A stretch of 50,181 nucleotides of DNA from an uncultured Prevotellaceae bacterium (lineage in GTDB: Bacteria; Bacteroidota; Bacteroidia; Bacteroidales; Bacteroidaceae): assembly GCA_900314715.1 (NCBI GenBank), contig OMWI01000050.1, positions 1-50,181 of the forward strand, written 5' to 3'. Positions 26,212 through 36,267 of this stretch are shown here, in pieces; positions within the stretch are counted from its first letter, which is position 1, and every line of letters begins with the position of its first letter. Under the pieces are notes generated by a model. It worked only from the letters and a program-made list of their open reading frames with translations, had not been told where the DNA came from and did no database searches. The translations under genes and the position numbers were made by a program.

Positions 26212-28986
26212 ATGAAAAAATTCGTCATTTGTATCACTCTCGTCTGTACGGGATTGGTAACTTCCTGCGTGGATAAATACGAGGAAGTAGATGCCGAGAC
26301 CAAACCTGAATGGCTTGGTGGAAGCATTTTTGAGGAATTGCAAAAGGCCGACCAAACTCGACTCTCTGGTACGTTTGAGACGTATCTGAGGTTGGTGAAT
26401 GACTTGGACTATGCATCTACCCTCTCTCGTACAGGTAGTAAGACTGTCTTCCCTGCCAATGATGAGGCTTTCGTACGTTTCTTCCAAAACAATTCTTGGG
26501 GAGTGCGTAGGTATGAAGACCTATCGGAGGCTCAGAAGAAGCTGTTGCTCTACTCATCTATGATCGACAATGCCTTGCTGGTGGACATGTTGTCTAACGT
26601 CAGCAATGGTAGTGGAGTTACAAAGGGCTTGGCAATCAAACATGCTACGTCCGTGAATGTAATCGACTCCGTCACTCATCTCTATGGTCCGTCTCAAATG
26701 CCAAAGAACAATAGTTGGTGGGCCAAGTATTACAAGGGAATTGACATCGTTTGTGACAATACACGTCCGATGATGGTTCACTTCACCCGTGAGCAAATGG
26801 TTAACAACTCCATTACGACCAACGGACCTGAAAGTGACTTCGCTATCTTGACGGGTGAGGAATACAACGATACGGAGAAACCTGCTTACGTGTTCAACGA
26901 CCGCATTATCAGACGCGACGTAACTTGTATGAATGGTTACATCCAACAGTTGCAAGACGTACTTGTTCCTCCAGGCAATATGGCACAGATGTTGAGAGAG
27001 AATCCACAAACAACCCTTTTCAGTAGGGTTCTCGATTTCTTCTCTGCTCCCTATTTCGACCAAGTTACGACCAACAACTACAACGACTGGGCAGTGGCGA
27101 ACGGAAAGAGCACCATCGACTCTATCTTCCAAGTTAGATATGTCAGCTCTCGTTCACAAAACGGTACGTTGGTGGTTGATCCTAACGGTAGGACTTTGGG
27201 ACAAGGTCGTTATTTGTCATACGACCCAGGATGGAACCAGTATTATCCTGCTCATGCCAACGTTTCTTCCATCGATTATTCCATCACCGACTTAGGTTCG
27301 ATGTTCGTTCCTGATGATGCTGCCTTCAAGCAGTATTTCTTGCCGGGCGGAAATGGAGCATATTTGATTGACATCTATGGTGACAAGGAAAATACCGAAG
27401 CCAACTTATTGGAAAACATCGATTCGCTCCATGCACGCAACCCACAAGTGTTGACGGCATTCGTGAGAAACTTGATGAAGAACTCTTTCGTGGAGACAGT
27501 GCCAAGTAAGTTTGGTTCTATCATCAACGACGCTTCTGAGAACATGCAGATGACTACCAGTCTCTTGAAGAAGAAAGACGATGGCAAGTATGATATCAAG
27601 ATTGCCAACAATGGCGTTATCTATATCTTGAACCAGATGGTAGCTCCCGATGAATACCAAGCGGTGTTGGCTCCTGCCTCTTCTTATCCCGACATGCGCG
27701 TGATGAACTGGGCCATCCAAGACCGTAGCTACTTAGGCGTTGACTTCCGCTTCTATCTGTTGGCCATGAGTGCTAATTACGCATTCTTCATTCCAGATGA
27801 TGAGGCTTTCGACCAATATTATATTGACCCGACATCCTTGGGACATAGTCGTCCTGAGGTGTTGCATTTCTATTATGATGGTTCGCGTACACCCAGCTTG
27901 CGTTGCGAAAGATTCTATTACAATGCAGCCGACAATTCCATTGGACAACGTATCGGTGAGGTGAGCGACATCAAGCAGCGTGCCTCTCAATTGATTGACA
28001 TCCTGAATTATCATACCGTACTCTTGAAAGATGGTGAAGTATTGGGTACCAACCATTACTATCAAACCAAACATGGTGGTGCCATCTACGTTGACAAACC
28101 CGTAGAAGGCGGATTTGTTGCCAGTGGCGCTCAATTGGAGAACGAGAATATCGGTAAGTCAACCATCGAGATGGTTCACAACCAAAAGAACGGTAAGGCC
28201 TATCGTATCGACCATATCATCCAAGCTCCACAACGTAGCGTTTCCCGTGTGTTGCGCGATTACGACCAGTTCTCAGAATTCTATGAGGCATGTTCAGGAT
28301 TCTCTGCCGATAACATCTTGACATGGGCAGGAATTTCCGCAGACAGGAACTCATTCGGAACGACCGAACAAGACCAGTACATCGTGTTCACTTCTACCTA
28401 CGGAACTGGTAACAATTCAGTTACAAACGCATGTTTGGACGAAAACGTAAAACTCTTTAATACATATAACTATACGCTTTACGCTCCCGATAATGCCGCC
28501 ATGGAAAAAGCATACGCTAACGGACTTCCACGTTGGGCAGAAATACAGGAGATGTTTGACACGTATGGTGATGAGGCAACCTCTGAAGTTCGAGCCCGTG
28601 CAAGAAAGATGATTAACGCCCTCCGTAAGTTTGTGAGATACCACTTCCAAAGTATCTCCTTGTATGCAGACAACGTGGTGGAAGGTGGCGAATACCAATC
28701 ACTTGCAACCGACGAGTTAGGATTGGCACGTAAGTTGGAAGTATCGGGTGGAAGTGGCCAAATCAATATTACTGACGAAGCTGGCGTTTCGCACACCGTG
28801 AATGCCAACAATTCCTCTATGGTTTCCAATCAGATGGCACGCGATTATTGGTTCAACTCCGCAAGAACCAATGCAACGGAAATCACGACCTCTTCTTTCT
28901 GTTCCGTACATGAGATTGCAGAACCTTTCTATATTTATAGGGATTCTTCTGGCAAACCGACATGGGATCCTTCGTATGTCGAATAA
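26212..28986 (+). CDS. Multi-FAS1 (fasciclin) domain lipoprotein
   Basis: This 924-residue lipoprotein (signal ending VTS-Cys19, followed by VDKYEE, an acidic stretch typical of surface-exported Bacteroidota lipoproteins) contains at least four FAS1-like modules. They are recognised by the H1 motif 'F-x-P-x-D/N-x-A-F': VFPANDEAF near residue 80, MFVPDDAAFKQYF near 365, FFIPDDEAF near 526 and TLYAPDNAAMEKAY near 757. FAS1 domains mediate protein or polysaccharide binding in adhesion proteins. It is the first gene of the FAS1/SusCD locus and is separated from the following susC by 15 bases. Likely a surface ligand-binding subunit of the uptake complex. Ligand unknown. Confidence 0.85.
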   Translation: MKKFVICITLVCTGLVTSCVDKYEEVDAETKPEWLGGSIFEELQKADQTRLSGTFETYLRLVNDLDYASTLSRTGSKTVFPANDEAFVRFFQNNSWGVRRYEDLSEAQKKLLLYSSMIDNALLVDMLSNVSNGSGVTKGLAIKHATSVNVIDSVTHLYGPSQMPKNNSWWAKYYKGIDIVCDNTRPMMVHFTREQMVNNSITTNGPESDFAILTGEEYNDTEKPAYVFNDRIIRRDVTCMNGYIQQLQDVLVPPGNMAQMLRENPQTTLFSRVLDFFSAPYFDQVTTNNYNDWAVANGKSTIDSIFQVRYVSSRSQNGTLVVDPNGRTLGQGRYLSYDPGWNQYYPAHANVSSIDYSITDLGSMFVPDDAAFKQYFLPGGNGAYLIDIYGDKENTEANLLENIDSLHARNPQVLTAFVRNLMKNSFVETVPSKFGSIINDASENMQMTTSLLKKKDDGKYDIKIANNGVIYILNQMVAPDEYQAVLAPASSYPDMRVMNWAIQDRSYLGVDFRFYLLAMSANYAFFIPDDEAFDQYYIDPTSLGHSRPEVLHFYYDGSRTPSLRCERFYYNAADNSIGQRIGEVSDIKQRASQLIDILNYHTVLLKDGEVLGTNHYYQTKHGGAIYVDKPVEGGFVASGAQLENENIGKSTIEMVHNQKNGKAYRIDHIIQAPQRSVSRVLRDYDQFSEFYEACSGFSADNILTWAGISADRNSFGTTEQDQYIVFTSTYGTGNNSVTNACLDENVKLFNTYNYTLYAPDNAAMEKAYANGLPRWAEIQEMFDTYGDEATSEVRARARKMINALRKFVRYHFQSISLYADNVVEGGEYQSLATDELGLARKLEVSGGSGQINITDEAGVSHTVNANNSSMVSNQMARDYWFNSARTNATEITTSSFCSVHEIAEPFYIYRDSSGKPTWDPSYVE

Positions 28987-29001
28987 TAATGAGGAATAAA
29001 A

Positions 29002-32000
29002 ATGAATAGTATCATGAGAAAGATATTTTTTATTGCCCTGCTTTGCATGATTACGCAAGTAATGATGGCACAAAAGCGTATTTCTGGTACGGTAAGCGAC
29101 AATATGGGACCTATCATGATGGCGAACGTAGTTGAGCGTGATGCCAACAACCGTATTGTTTCGGCGTGTCAGACAGATGTCAATGGTAACTTCTCCATGG
29201 AAATCAAAAGTGGAAAGAATAAGTTGGTCGTGTCTTTCGTTGGTGATAAGACCAAGACGCTTCCCATTGGCGACACGGAAACCTTCGATATTGTATTGGA
29301 ACCAGAGTCTACCACCTTGCAAGAGGTTACCGTAAAGGCAACTCGTACGGGTTCGGGAGGCTTGTTTATTCCTAAACGAGAAATCTCTGTTGCACAACAA
29401 ACCTTCGATATGGAATCCGTTGAAGGTATGTCGTTTACCTCTGCTGACGAGGCACTTCAAGGTGAAATCGCCGGTCTTGACATCGTGAGCAACTCTGGTA
29501 ACTTGGGAGCTGGTACGACGATGCGACTTCGTGGTGTGACAACCATCAACGGTAATGCTGAACCTCTGATTGTTGTTGACGACAAGATTTTCGATAACCC
29601 TGATGAAACCTTCGACTTCGCCAATGCGAACGAAGAGCAATATGCGTCCTTGCTTTCGGTGAACGTGGAAGATATTGCTTCTATCACCGTATTGAAAGAT
29701 GCCGCCGCTACAGCCGTTTGGGGTTCAAAGGGTGCCAATGGTGTTATCCAGATTACCACCAAGCGTGGTGCGAGAGGAAAGACTCGCGTGAATTTTTCAT
29801 ATAAATTCACGGGTACATGGCAACCTGATGGTTACAAGTTGTTGAATGGTGACGACTATACGATGTTGATGAAGGAGGAATTCTACAATCCTTCACAGGC
29901 TTCCAATGCCACCACCAACATAGCAGAGTTGAACTATAACCCCAGTTGGTCAGAGTATGAAAACTGGAACAACAACACCGATTGGGTGAAAGAAGTGAAG
30001 CAATTCGGTCAGATGCACTCTTACAACATGAATTTGAGTGGTGGTGGACAGAAAGCTCGCTTCCGTATTTCTGCTGGTTACGACCATCAGACAGGTTCTA
30101 TTATCAAGCAGAAACTCGACCGTTTCTCTACTCGTTTGGTATTGGATTACAACGTAAGTGACCGTATCTTGTTCTCAACTAACTTCGCGTTGACTTACAC
30201 CAATAATTATCAGAACTATAGCGGTTTGTTAGGTATAGCTCAGAAGTTGGCTCCTAACATGAGTATCTATCGTCAGAATGCCGATGGTCAAGATACAGAT
30301 GAATACTACTTGATGAACCCAACGGCACCATCAGGCTACACACCATACTCAGGCAACTATTCTTCACGTGAATTGGAATCGGTACGTAGTTTGGGTAATC
30401 CTATTGCCATTGCAAACTTGGCATGGAAGAAAGACCAGACCTATCGTATCACGCCAGATTTCTCCGTGAAGTATGAATTGCTTGGCATAGGTGAGGAACA
30501 GCATCGTTTGACTTTCCTCGGTCGTGTAGACTTCGATATTTATGCACGTAGTGTTCCCACTTACCATCCAGCTTCAGTTTCTACTGATATTTGGACAAGC
30601 ACAGGATATAACTCCAGTTCAAATACCGAATCGAACCGTTTGAAGATTGGTGCAAGGGCAGAATTGCAATATACTCCTTATTTCAAGAACAAGGATTTGT
30701 CAGCCATGATGTTCATACGTTATGAAATGTCTACCTCGAAGAGCAATTCCCAGTTTATATCCCAATACGACTTACCCGATGGCATTACTTCGCCAACAAT
30801 CGAGGCCGTGTTGCCAAGTAATGGTATGTCGAGTGGCAACAGTCGTTCCAATTCACAAAACATCCTTTACAATGGACACTTCTCTTACAAGGGAATCTAC
30901 AACTTAGGCTTCTCTCTACGTGCTGACGGAGACTCTAAGTTCGGTCCTAAAAACAAGTGGGCTTACTTCCCTGGTGTCAGCTTGCGTTACAACATCATTG
31001 ACGAGCCATTCATGAAAGCCTTGAAAGGCAAGGTATTCTCCATGTTAGGCTTGCGTGCTTCATGGGGTATCAACGGTAAGGCTCCAGATGCCGACTATCT
31101 GTTCTATTCTACCTATAATACCAGTTCTGGTTCTTATGGTAGAGGTACTGGTGCATTGACAACCGCCGAGATTGATGGATTGAAATTGGATGACTTGCGT
31201 TGGGAAACGACCACCTCTTATAACTTAGGTGCCAACTTTGGATTCCTCAACGATATGTTGGAAGTAGAATTCGACTACTATCATAAGGAAACCAAGGACT
31301 TGTTGATGAGGAATGTTCGAATTCCTTCAACAACGGGTTATGCACAAGTGGCTTATTCAAACGTAGGACAGATGAACAACGACGGATGGGAAATGAACAT
31401 CAATGGTCGTCGCTTCATCAAGATTGGTAAGTTCTCCATGGATGCTGGATTCAACATCGCCCAGAACTTCAACGAAATCAAGGAAATGGATAAACGCGTG
31501 TTGGATGCCATCAACTCTGAATGGATTGCCACCACTCGTCCTTCAAGCAAGAGCACCACAGGTTACTTAAACCGCGTACAGGTTGGTAACGCATTGGGTT
31601 CTATCTATGGATTCCGTTACAAGGGCGTTTTCCAATATAGCTATGATTACTTGGAGAACTACCAAAAGGAACACAACTTGAATGCTGCTGACTATGAGGC
31701 TTGGATTAATAGCGAGCTTGCCAGTGGAAAGACATTCCCAATTGTGCTCGGCTCAGACGGAAAAGTTTTGATGACCAGTCAGGGACACCCACAACACCTT
31801 GTTTATAATTATGATGGAAACTCATCCACATATACGTTCCATGGCGGTGATGCCATGTATGAAGATATCAATAACGACGGTCAGATTAATGCTCTTGACA
31901 TCGTTTACTTAGGTAATTCACAACCGAAGGTACAAGGAGGTTTCAACTTTACTTTCCGTTATGGAAAATGGAGTTTGAAGACTCGTTTCGCTTATCGTTT

Positions 32001-32412
32001 CGGAAACAAGGTCATCAACCTCGCTCGCTTGAACTTGCAAGAAATGTTTAATACCTATAACCAATGCTCTACAGTGAATTATCGTTGGCGTAAGGATGGC
32101 GATATCACGCCAATGCCACGTGCCATGTATAATTCAGGTTACAACTTCCAAGGTTCTGACCGTTATGTAGAGAATGGTTCGTTTGTTCGATTCAACAACT
32201 TGCAGTTGGCTTACAATTTCGATAAGAAGCAAATCAAGAAGTTAGGACTCAACCAACTTCAGGTTTACCTTTCTGTAAACAACTTGTATTGTTGGACGAA
32301 ATATAGCGGAACAGACCCCGAAATCTCTGCAAGTGGTTGGGGATTAGCTGTTGACGACTCTCAGACACCTCGTTCTAAATCATTTACGGCAAGTATCAAT
32401 ATTGGATTCTAA
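29002..32412 (+). CDS. SusC/RagA-family TonB-dependent outer-membrane transporter (first pair)
   Basis: This 1136-residue protein starts at 29002, or at the ATG at 29014, which gives a tighter signal peptide (MRKIFFIALLCMITQVMMA-Q). Domain order: a carboxypeptidase-regulatory-like beta-sandwich at about residues 24-100 (RISGTVSDNMGPI), a plug domain at about 125-255 (GEIAGLDIV, MRLRGVTTING, VLKDAAATAVWGSKGANGVI), then a 22-strand barrel ending in Phe (SINIGF). The plug signature defines the SusC family, which imports oligosaccharides or peptides with TonB energy. No STN anti-sigma interaction domain is present. The susD partner follows 12 bases later. Confidence 0.95.
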   Translation: MNSIMRKIFFIALLCMITQVMMAQKRISGTVSDNMGPIMMANVVERDANNRIVSACQTDVNGNFSMEIKSGKNKLVVSFVGDKTKTLPIGDTETFDIVLEPESTTLQEVTVKATRTGSGGLFIPKREISVAQQTFDMESVEGMSFTSADEALQGEIAGLDIVSNSGNLGAGTTMRLRGVTTINGNAEPLIVVDDKIFDNPDETFDFANANEEQYASLLSVNVEDIASITVLKDAAATAVWGSKGANGVIQITTKRGARGKTRVNFSYKFTGTWQPDGYKLLNGDDYTMLMKEEFYNPSQASNATTNIAELNYNPSWSEYENWNNNTDWVKEVKQFGQMHSYNMNLSGGGQKARFRISAGYDHQTGSIIKQKLDRFSTRLVLDYNVSDRILFSTNFALTYTNNYQNYSGLLGIAQKLAPNMSIYRQNADGQDTDEYYLMNPTAPSGYTPYSGNYSSRELESVRSLGNPIAIANLAWKKDQTYRITPDFSVKYELLGIGEEQHRLTFLGRVDFDIYARSVPTYHPASVSTDIWTSTGYNSSSNTESNRLKIGARAELQYTPYFKNKDLSAMMFIRYEMSTSKSNSQFISQYDLPDGITSPTIEAVLPSNGMSSGNSRSNSQNILYNGHFSYKGIYNLGFSLRADGDSKFGPKNKWAYFPGVSLRYNIIDEPFMKALKGKVFSMLGLRASWGINGKAPDADYLFYSTYNTSSGSYGRGTGALTTAEIDGLKLDDLRWETTTSYNLGANFGFLNDMLEVEFDYYHKETKDLLMRNVRIPSTTGYAQVAYSNVGQMNNDGWEMNINGRRFIKIGKFSMDAGFNIAQNFNEIKEMDKRVLDAINSEWIATTRPSSKSTTGYLNRVQVGNALGSIYGFRYKGVFQYSYDYLENYQKEHNLNAADYEAWINSELASGKTFPIVLGSDGKVLMTSQGHPQHLVYNYDGNSSTYTFHGGDAMYEDINNDGQINALDIVYLGNSQPKVQGGFNFTFRYGKWSLKTRFAYRFGNKVINLARLNLQEMFNTYNQCSTVNYRWRKDGDITPMPRAMYNSGYNFQGSDRYVENGSFVRFNNLQLAYNFDKKQIKKLGLNQLQVYLSVNNLYCWTKYSGTDPEISASGWGLAVDDSQTPRSKSFTASINIGF

Positions 32413-32424
32413 AAACAGAAGGAT

Positions 32425-34152
32425 ATGAAAAAGTATTTATCAATTATATTTGCAAGTCTTTTGATGGTATCATGCGTAGATACCGTATTGCTGCCGGATG
32501 ACAAGACGGTGGATGAAGACTTTTGGAAAACCAAATCGGATGTGTCGTTGATGGTTGAGGGAGCATATAAGTCAATGCTTTCTGCGGATGTCATCAGTCG
32601 TTTGATTGTTTGGGGAGATTTCCGTTCGGATGAGTTGTTGGCAGTAACATCTATCTCTTCTAACTCTACCGTAACGGCATTGACGGAAATAGATGCGCAG
32701 AACGTGCAGACCGATAATATGTTTGCTTCTTGGGCTTGTCTTTACAAGGTCATCAACAATTGTAATATCGTGTTAGATCGTGCAGGTTCCGTGATGTCTA
32801 TCGACCCTTCCTATACCGAAGGTGACTATAATACCGATTGCTCACAAATGTTGGCATTAAGGGCTTTGTGTTACTTCTATTTGGTTCGTAACTTTAGGGA
32901 CGTTCCTTACAATGACCACGCATATATGACCAGTAGCGAGGAAATGAATATCTTCCAATCTACTCCGGATTCAGTGCTCCAACGTTGTATCAACGATTTG
33001 GAAAAAGCTGAGAAGACAGCTCTCGACCCAACTGCTTTCTCTGATTGGAGAAGGGTAGGCCATATCAATCGTGATGCGATAAATGCAATCTTGGCAGATA
33101 TCTATCTGTGGCGTGGTTCCGTGATGCACAATGAAAGTGACTATCAAAAGTGCATTGAATATTGTGATAAGGTGATTGAATCGAAGAAGGCACAACACAT
33201 CCCTGGACGCAACGAAGTGGAAGTGAAGGAATATCCATTGGCTGATGGTATGCGTGCATTCAATGACCTCTTTATCACCCAAAATGCAGAGGAGAGTATT
33301 TTCGAATTGCAATTTGACGGACGTAGCAATGCCAATAGCGCCCTTTGCCAGTATTTGTATAAGTATCGTAACAACACTTCGCCAAACGGTTATTTGAAAG
33401 CTGCATCTATTTTCGGTAACGTGGGTAATGGTGCTGCCGTTTATACGCAGACAGGTGACTATCGTTATCTCCAAAATTGCTTCGCCGTTGGAACGGGTTC
33501 CGATTCTTATGACGTGAGAAAGATGATTGCACAAGTAGAATGGAATATCACTAACCCCGTTGGTGTAGCTGGATTGGCTCGTACTACCGACCGTGGTTAC
33601 GATTACTTTGCACAAAACTATATTTTCTATCGCTTGTCTGACGTGATGTTGATGAAGGCAGAGGCAGAGACTGCCCTTGCTGTAGACAATACTGATCCTC
33701 AGTTGAGAGACGCATTCAATATCGTACAATATGTCAATGCAAGAAGTCTCTATAGTGGGAACCTCGGTAACGATTCCTTGAAATGGAGTTCGTTTAACAC
33801 TAAGAACTTGATGGAGACATTGGTATTGCAAGAGAGATTGCGTGAACTTTGTTTCGAAGGAAAACGTTGGTACGACTTGCTCCGTTATAATTTCCGTCAT
33901 GTAGAAGGTGTTGATTATACGACAACGCTTGCCAGTCAAGAGGAAAGAGGAAAAAACTTTGTTCGCAACGATGCAAACATGCTCAATTTGGCAACGAGGA
34001 AATATACTTCCGGTGCCGCTGCAGCCGCTTCGAAGATGCGAACCGAACCCTATCTTTACATGCCTATCAATCAGAGTGATATTGACGTGAATCCCAATTT
34101 ACGACAAAATCCCGTTTATAGCGATGCTGATGAGTATAAAAAGAACTATTAA
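32425..34152 (+). CDS. SusD/RagB-family surface lipoprotein (first pair)
   Basis: This 575-residue lipoprotein has its signal ending MVS-Cys17. SusD family features are present: an N-terminal segment DEDFWKTKSDVSLMVEGAYKSM, TPR helices (MLALRALCYFYLVRNFRDVPY near residue 140), and the C-terminal LVLQERLRELCFEGKRWYDLLR, which is diagnostic for RagB/SusD. It forms the lid of the SusC transporter on the cell surface and captures ligand. It lies 12 bases after susC and 18 bases before the next FAS1 gene, so the genes form an operon. Confidence 0.95.
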   Translation: MKKYLSIIFASLLMVSCVDTVLLPDDKTVDEDFWKTKSDVSLMVEGAYKSMLSADVISRLIVWGDFRSDELLAVTSISSNSTVTALTEIDAQNVQTDNMFASWACLYKVINNCNIVLDRAGSVMSIDPSYTEGDYNTDCSQMLALRALCYFYLVRNFRDVPYNDHAYMTSSEEMNIFQSTPDSVLQRCINDLEKAEKTALDPTAFSDWRRVGHINRDAINAILADIYLWRGSVMHNESDYQKCIEYCDKVIESKKAQHIPGRNEVEVKEYPLADGMRAFNDLFITQNAEESIFELQFDGRSNANSALCQYLYKYRNNTSPNGYLKAASIFGNVGNGAAVYTQTGDYRYLQNCFAVGTGSDSYDVRKMIAQVEWNITNPVGVAGLARTTDRGYDYFAQNYIFYRLSDVMLMKAEAETALAVDNTDPQLRDAFNIVQYVNARSLYSGNLGNDSLKWSSFNTKNLMETLVLQERLRELCFEGKRWYDLLRYNFRHVEGVDYTTTLASQEERGKNFVRNDANMLNLATRKYTSGAAAAASKMRTEPYLYMPINQSDIDVNPNLRQNPVYSDADEYKKNY

Positions 34153-34170
34153 TAGGAAGGTTGAAGAATT

Positions 34171-36231
34171 ATGAATAAGACAATATTTAAATCAGGACTT
34201 GTATTGTTGGTGGCGTCGTTGGCGTTCGGTTCATGTAACAAAGAGCCCGATGAGTCGAATCTTTACACCTTTACTGGAGAGACCGTCGAGTCTTTCATCC
34301 AGAAAGATAGTGATTTGACATCGTTCAACTATATCTTGTCTCGTGTAAGGCTCGACCGTATGATGGCTTCGTATGGTCAATATACTTGCTTTGCCCCAAC
34401 GAACGAAGGTGTGAAAGCATATTTAAACAATCTGTATAACGACCCAGATGCTGTTATTCCTCACAATGGAATGACTTCCAATTCGCTGGAAGGTTTGACA
34501 GACTCCTTGTGTAACGACATCGCTCGCTATCACTTGACAAACGGATTGTACAGTATCATTGAAATGGGTGGTAGTGGCGCAACTATCTCCACGATGCTTG
34601 GTCGCCCCATCTCGTCAAGAGTAGACTCTTTAGGACAAACCGTTTTGAATGACACTTCTATTATCATCAGCCAAGACAATGAGGTAATCAACGGATTGGT
34701 GCATAAGGTGAATAGAGTGATTGCCCGTTCTTCTCGAACATTAGGCGACACCTTTGATAGATTGGAAGGTTTTGAGATTTTCAATGAAGCATTGCAGAAA
34801 ACAGGTTTGGCAAAAGCCATCTCCGCTTCTTCGAAAAACATTGTATATACAAAACCAGCCGACATTACCGATACCAATGGTAGTGAGTTGTATTGTCCAA
34901 CGGAATGTAAGGTTGGCTATACTGTCTTTGCCGAGAGTGATGAGGTGTTCCGTGCAAATGGCATCAATAGTTTTGCCGATTTGGTGAGATATGCCAATAA
35001 TGTCTATGCTAACGCACCACAATGGTATGACTACATGCGTGAGTTAGGTATTACCGTTAGTACTGGTGAAGATTACACGAATCGTTTCAATGCCGTAAAC
35101 ATGTTCATTGCCTACCATATTCTCTATGCTTCTATGGCACAAGACCAATTGGTCTTCGAGGATAAGGCAGGTGTTCCCGCTGGTACAGATAAGTGGAACT
35201 ATGTAAACGGTGCTGAACCATACGATTACTATGAGACCATGTTGCCCAACACATTGTTGAAGATTTGGGAACCACAACCTGGAAAGAACCTCTATATCAA
35301 CCGTTATCGTACGTTTAATACGTTGACCAATGAAGTTGGTACTATGGGAACCAACCACCAACTCATTGATGAAGGTGTGTTGATTGAGCGTAGGGATATC
35401 ACGGCTTATAATGGATATATTCATCCCATTAACAAAATCTTGGTTTACAATGCACAAGTACCCGATGGCGTACTCAATGAGCGTTTGCGTTTCGAGGCAA
35501 CCACGTTCTTGCCAGAGTTCATCAATAATGGCTTCCGTTATCTCTATATGAATGAGGTTTCTGCCATGAATGGTGGTGGAAGTGGTGCACGTCTTGCATT
35601 CCCAACGGATTACTTTGATAACGTGGTTTGTTATAATGGAGAGCAAACCAAACTGAGATACAATATCAAGGGAGATTATCGTGCATATCAAGCAGACGCT
35701 TTCCAAGGTTGGGGACAGTATGACCTTGCCGTGAAACTTCCTCCTGTACCATCAGGCATTTATGAGTTCCGTCTTTTCTATTCTCCAATGGGACACGGCG
35801 GCATGATGCAGTTCTATTATGGTACATCTAAAGACGTACAGAAGATGATTGCCTTGAGTATTCCTCTTGACGTACGTATCCAAGAGACCGACCCACGTAT
35901 CGGTTGGACCCCATTCTATGAAGAAGATGACTTGGGTATCGGTACTGATGAGGCTATGCGCAATCGTGGATACATGAGAGGCCCGTATTCATTCTGTGGT
36001 CACCCAGGTGACGATGGTGATACCAAGACGACAAAGAACAGTCGTGGTGATGGTGTCGTTACCTTGCGTCGTATCCTTGGACGTGTGAACATCAAGCAAA
36101 GCGAAGAATTCTGGTTCCGTTACAAGAACGTAATCAATGACGATTCAGACTTGAAATGGCAGCTCGACTTCGTGGAATTCGTACCTATCAGCGTTTTGGA
36201 CAACGACCAGTATTCTGAGGATTGGTATTAA
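34171..36231 (+). CDS. FAS1-domain lipoprotein with C-terminal beta-rich domain
   Basis: This 686-residue lipoprotein (AFGS-Cys22, followed by NKEPDES) has FAS1 modules at about residues 40-195 (YTCFAPTNEGVKAYLNNLY; NGLVHKVNRVI is the typical FAS1 H2-type end) and about 200-425 (VFAESDEVF; YNGYIHPINKILVY). From about 430 a different, beta-rich domain follows (LPPVPSGIYEFRLFYSPMG, DDSDLKWQLDFVEFVP), resembling a carbohydrate- or protein-binding sandwich. It sits between the first SusCD pair and the next FAS1 gene. Likely a surface-exposed accessory binding protein of the transporter. Confidence 0.82.
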   Translation: MNKTIFKSGLVLLVASLAFGSCNKEPDESNLYTFTGETVESFIQKDSDLTSFNYILSRVRLDRMMASYGQYTCFAPTNEGVKAYLNNLYNDPDAVIPHNGMTSNSLEGLTDSLCNDIARYHLTNGLYSIIEMGGSGATISTMLGRPISSRVDSLGQTVLNDTSIIISQDNEVINGLVHKVNRVIARSSRTLGDTFDRLEGFEIFNEALQKTGLAKAISASSKNIVYTKPADITDTNGSELYCPTECKVGYTVFAESDEVFRANGINSFADLVRYANNVYANAPQWYDYMRELGITVSTGEDYTNRFNAVNMFIAYHILYASMAQDQLVFEDKAGVPAGTDKWNYVNGAEPYDYYETMLPNTLLKIWEPQPGKNLYINRYRTFNTLTNEVGTMGTNHQLIDEGVLIERRDITAYNGYIHPINKILVYNAQVPDGVLNERLRFEATTFLPEFINNGFRYLYMNEVSAMNGGGSGARLAFPTDYFDNVVCYNGEQTKLRYNIKGDYRAYQADAFQGWGQYDLAVKLPPVPSGIYEFRLFYSPMGHGGMMQFYYGTSKDVQKMIALSIPLDVRIQETDPRIGWTPFYEEDDLGIGTDEAMRNRGYMRGPYSFCGHPGDDGDTKTTKNSRGDGVVTLRRILGRVNIKQSEEFWFRYKNVINDDSDLKWQLDFVEFVPISVLDNDQYSEDWY

Positions 36232-36267
36232 TGAATCGACTAAGAATCTATAAAGATTGACAAAGAT

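Noticed and set aside
28717-29640. 307-codon minus-strand frame
   Set aside because: It lies antisense to the end of the first FAS1 gene and the start of susC, both strongly supported. Its Arg/His-rich peptide is typical of a shadow frame.
32971-33939. 322-codon minus-strand frame
   Set aside because: It is fully antisense to the first susD and has no domain or start signal.
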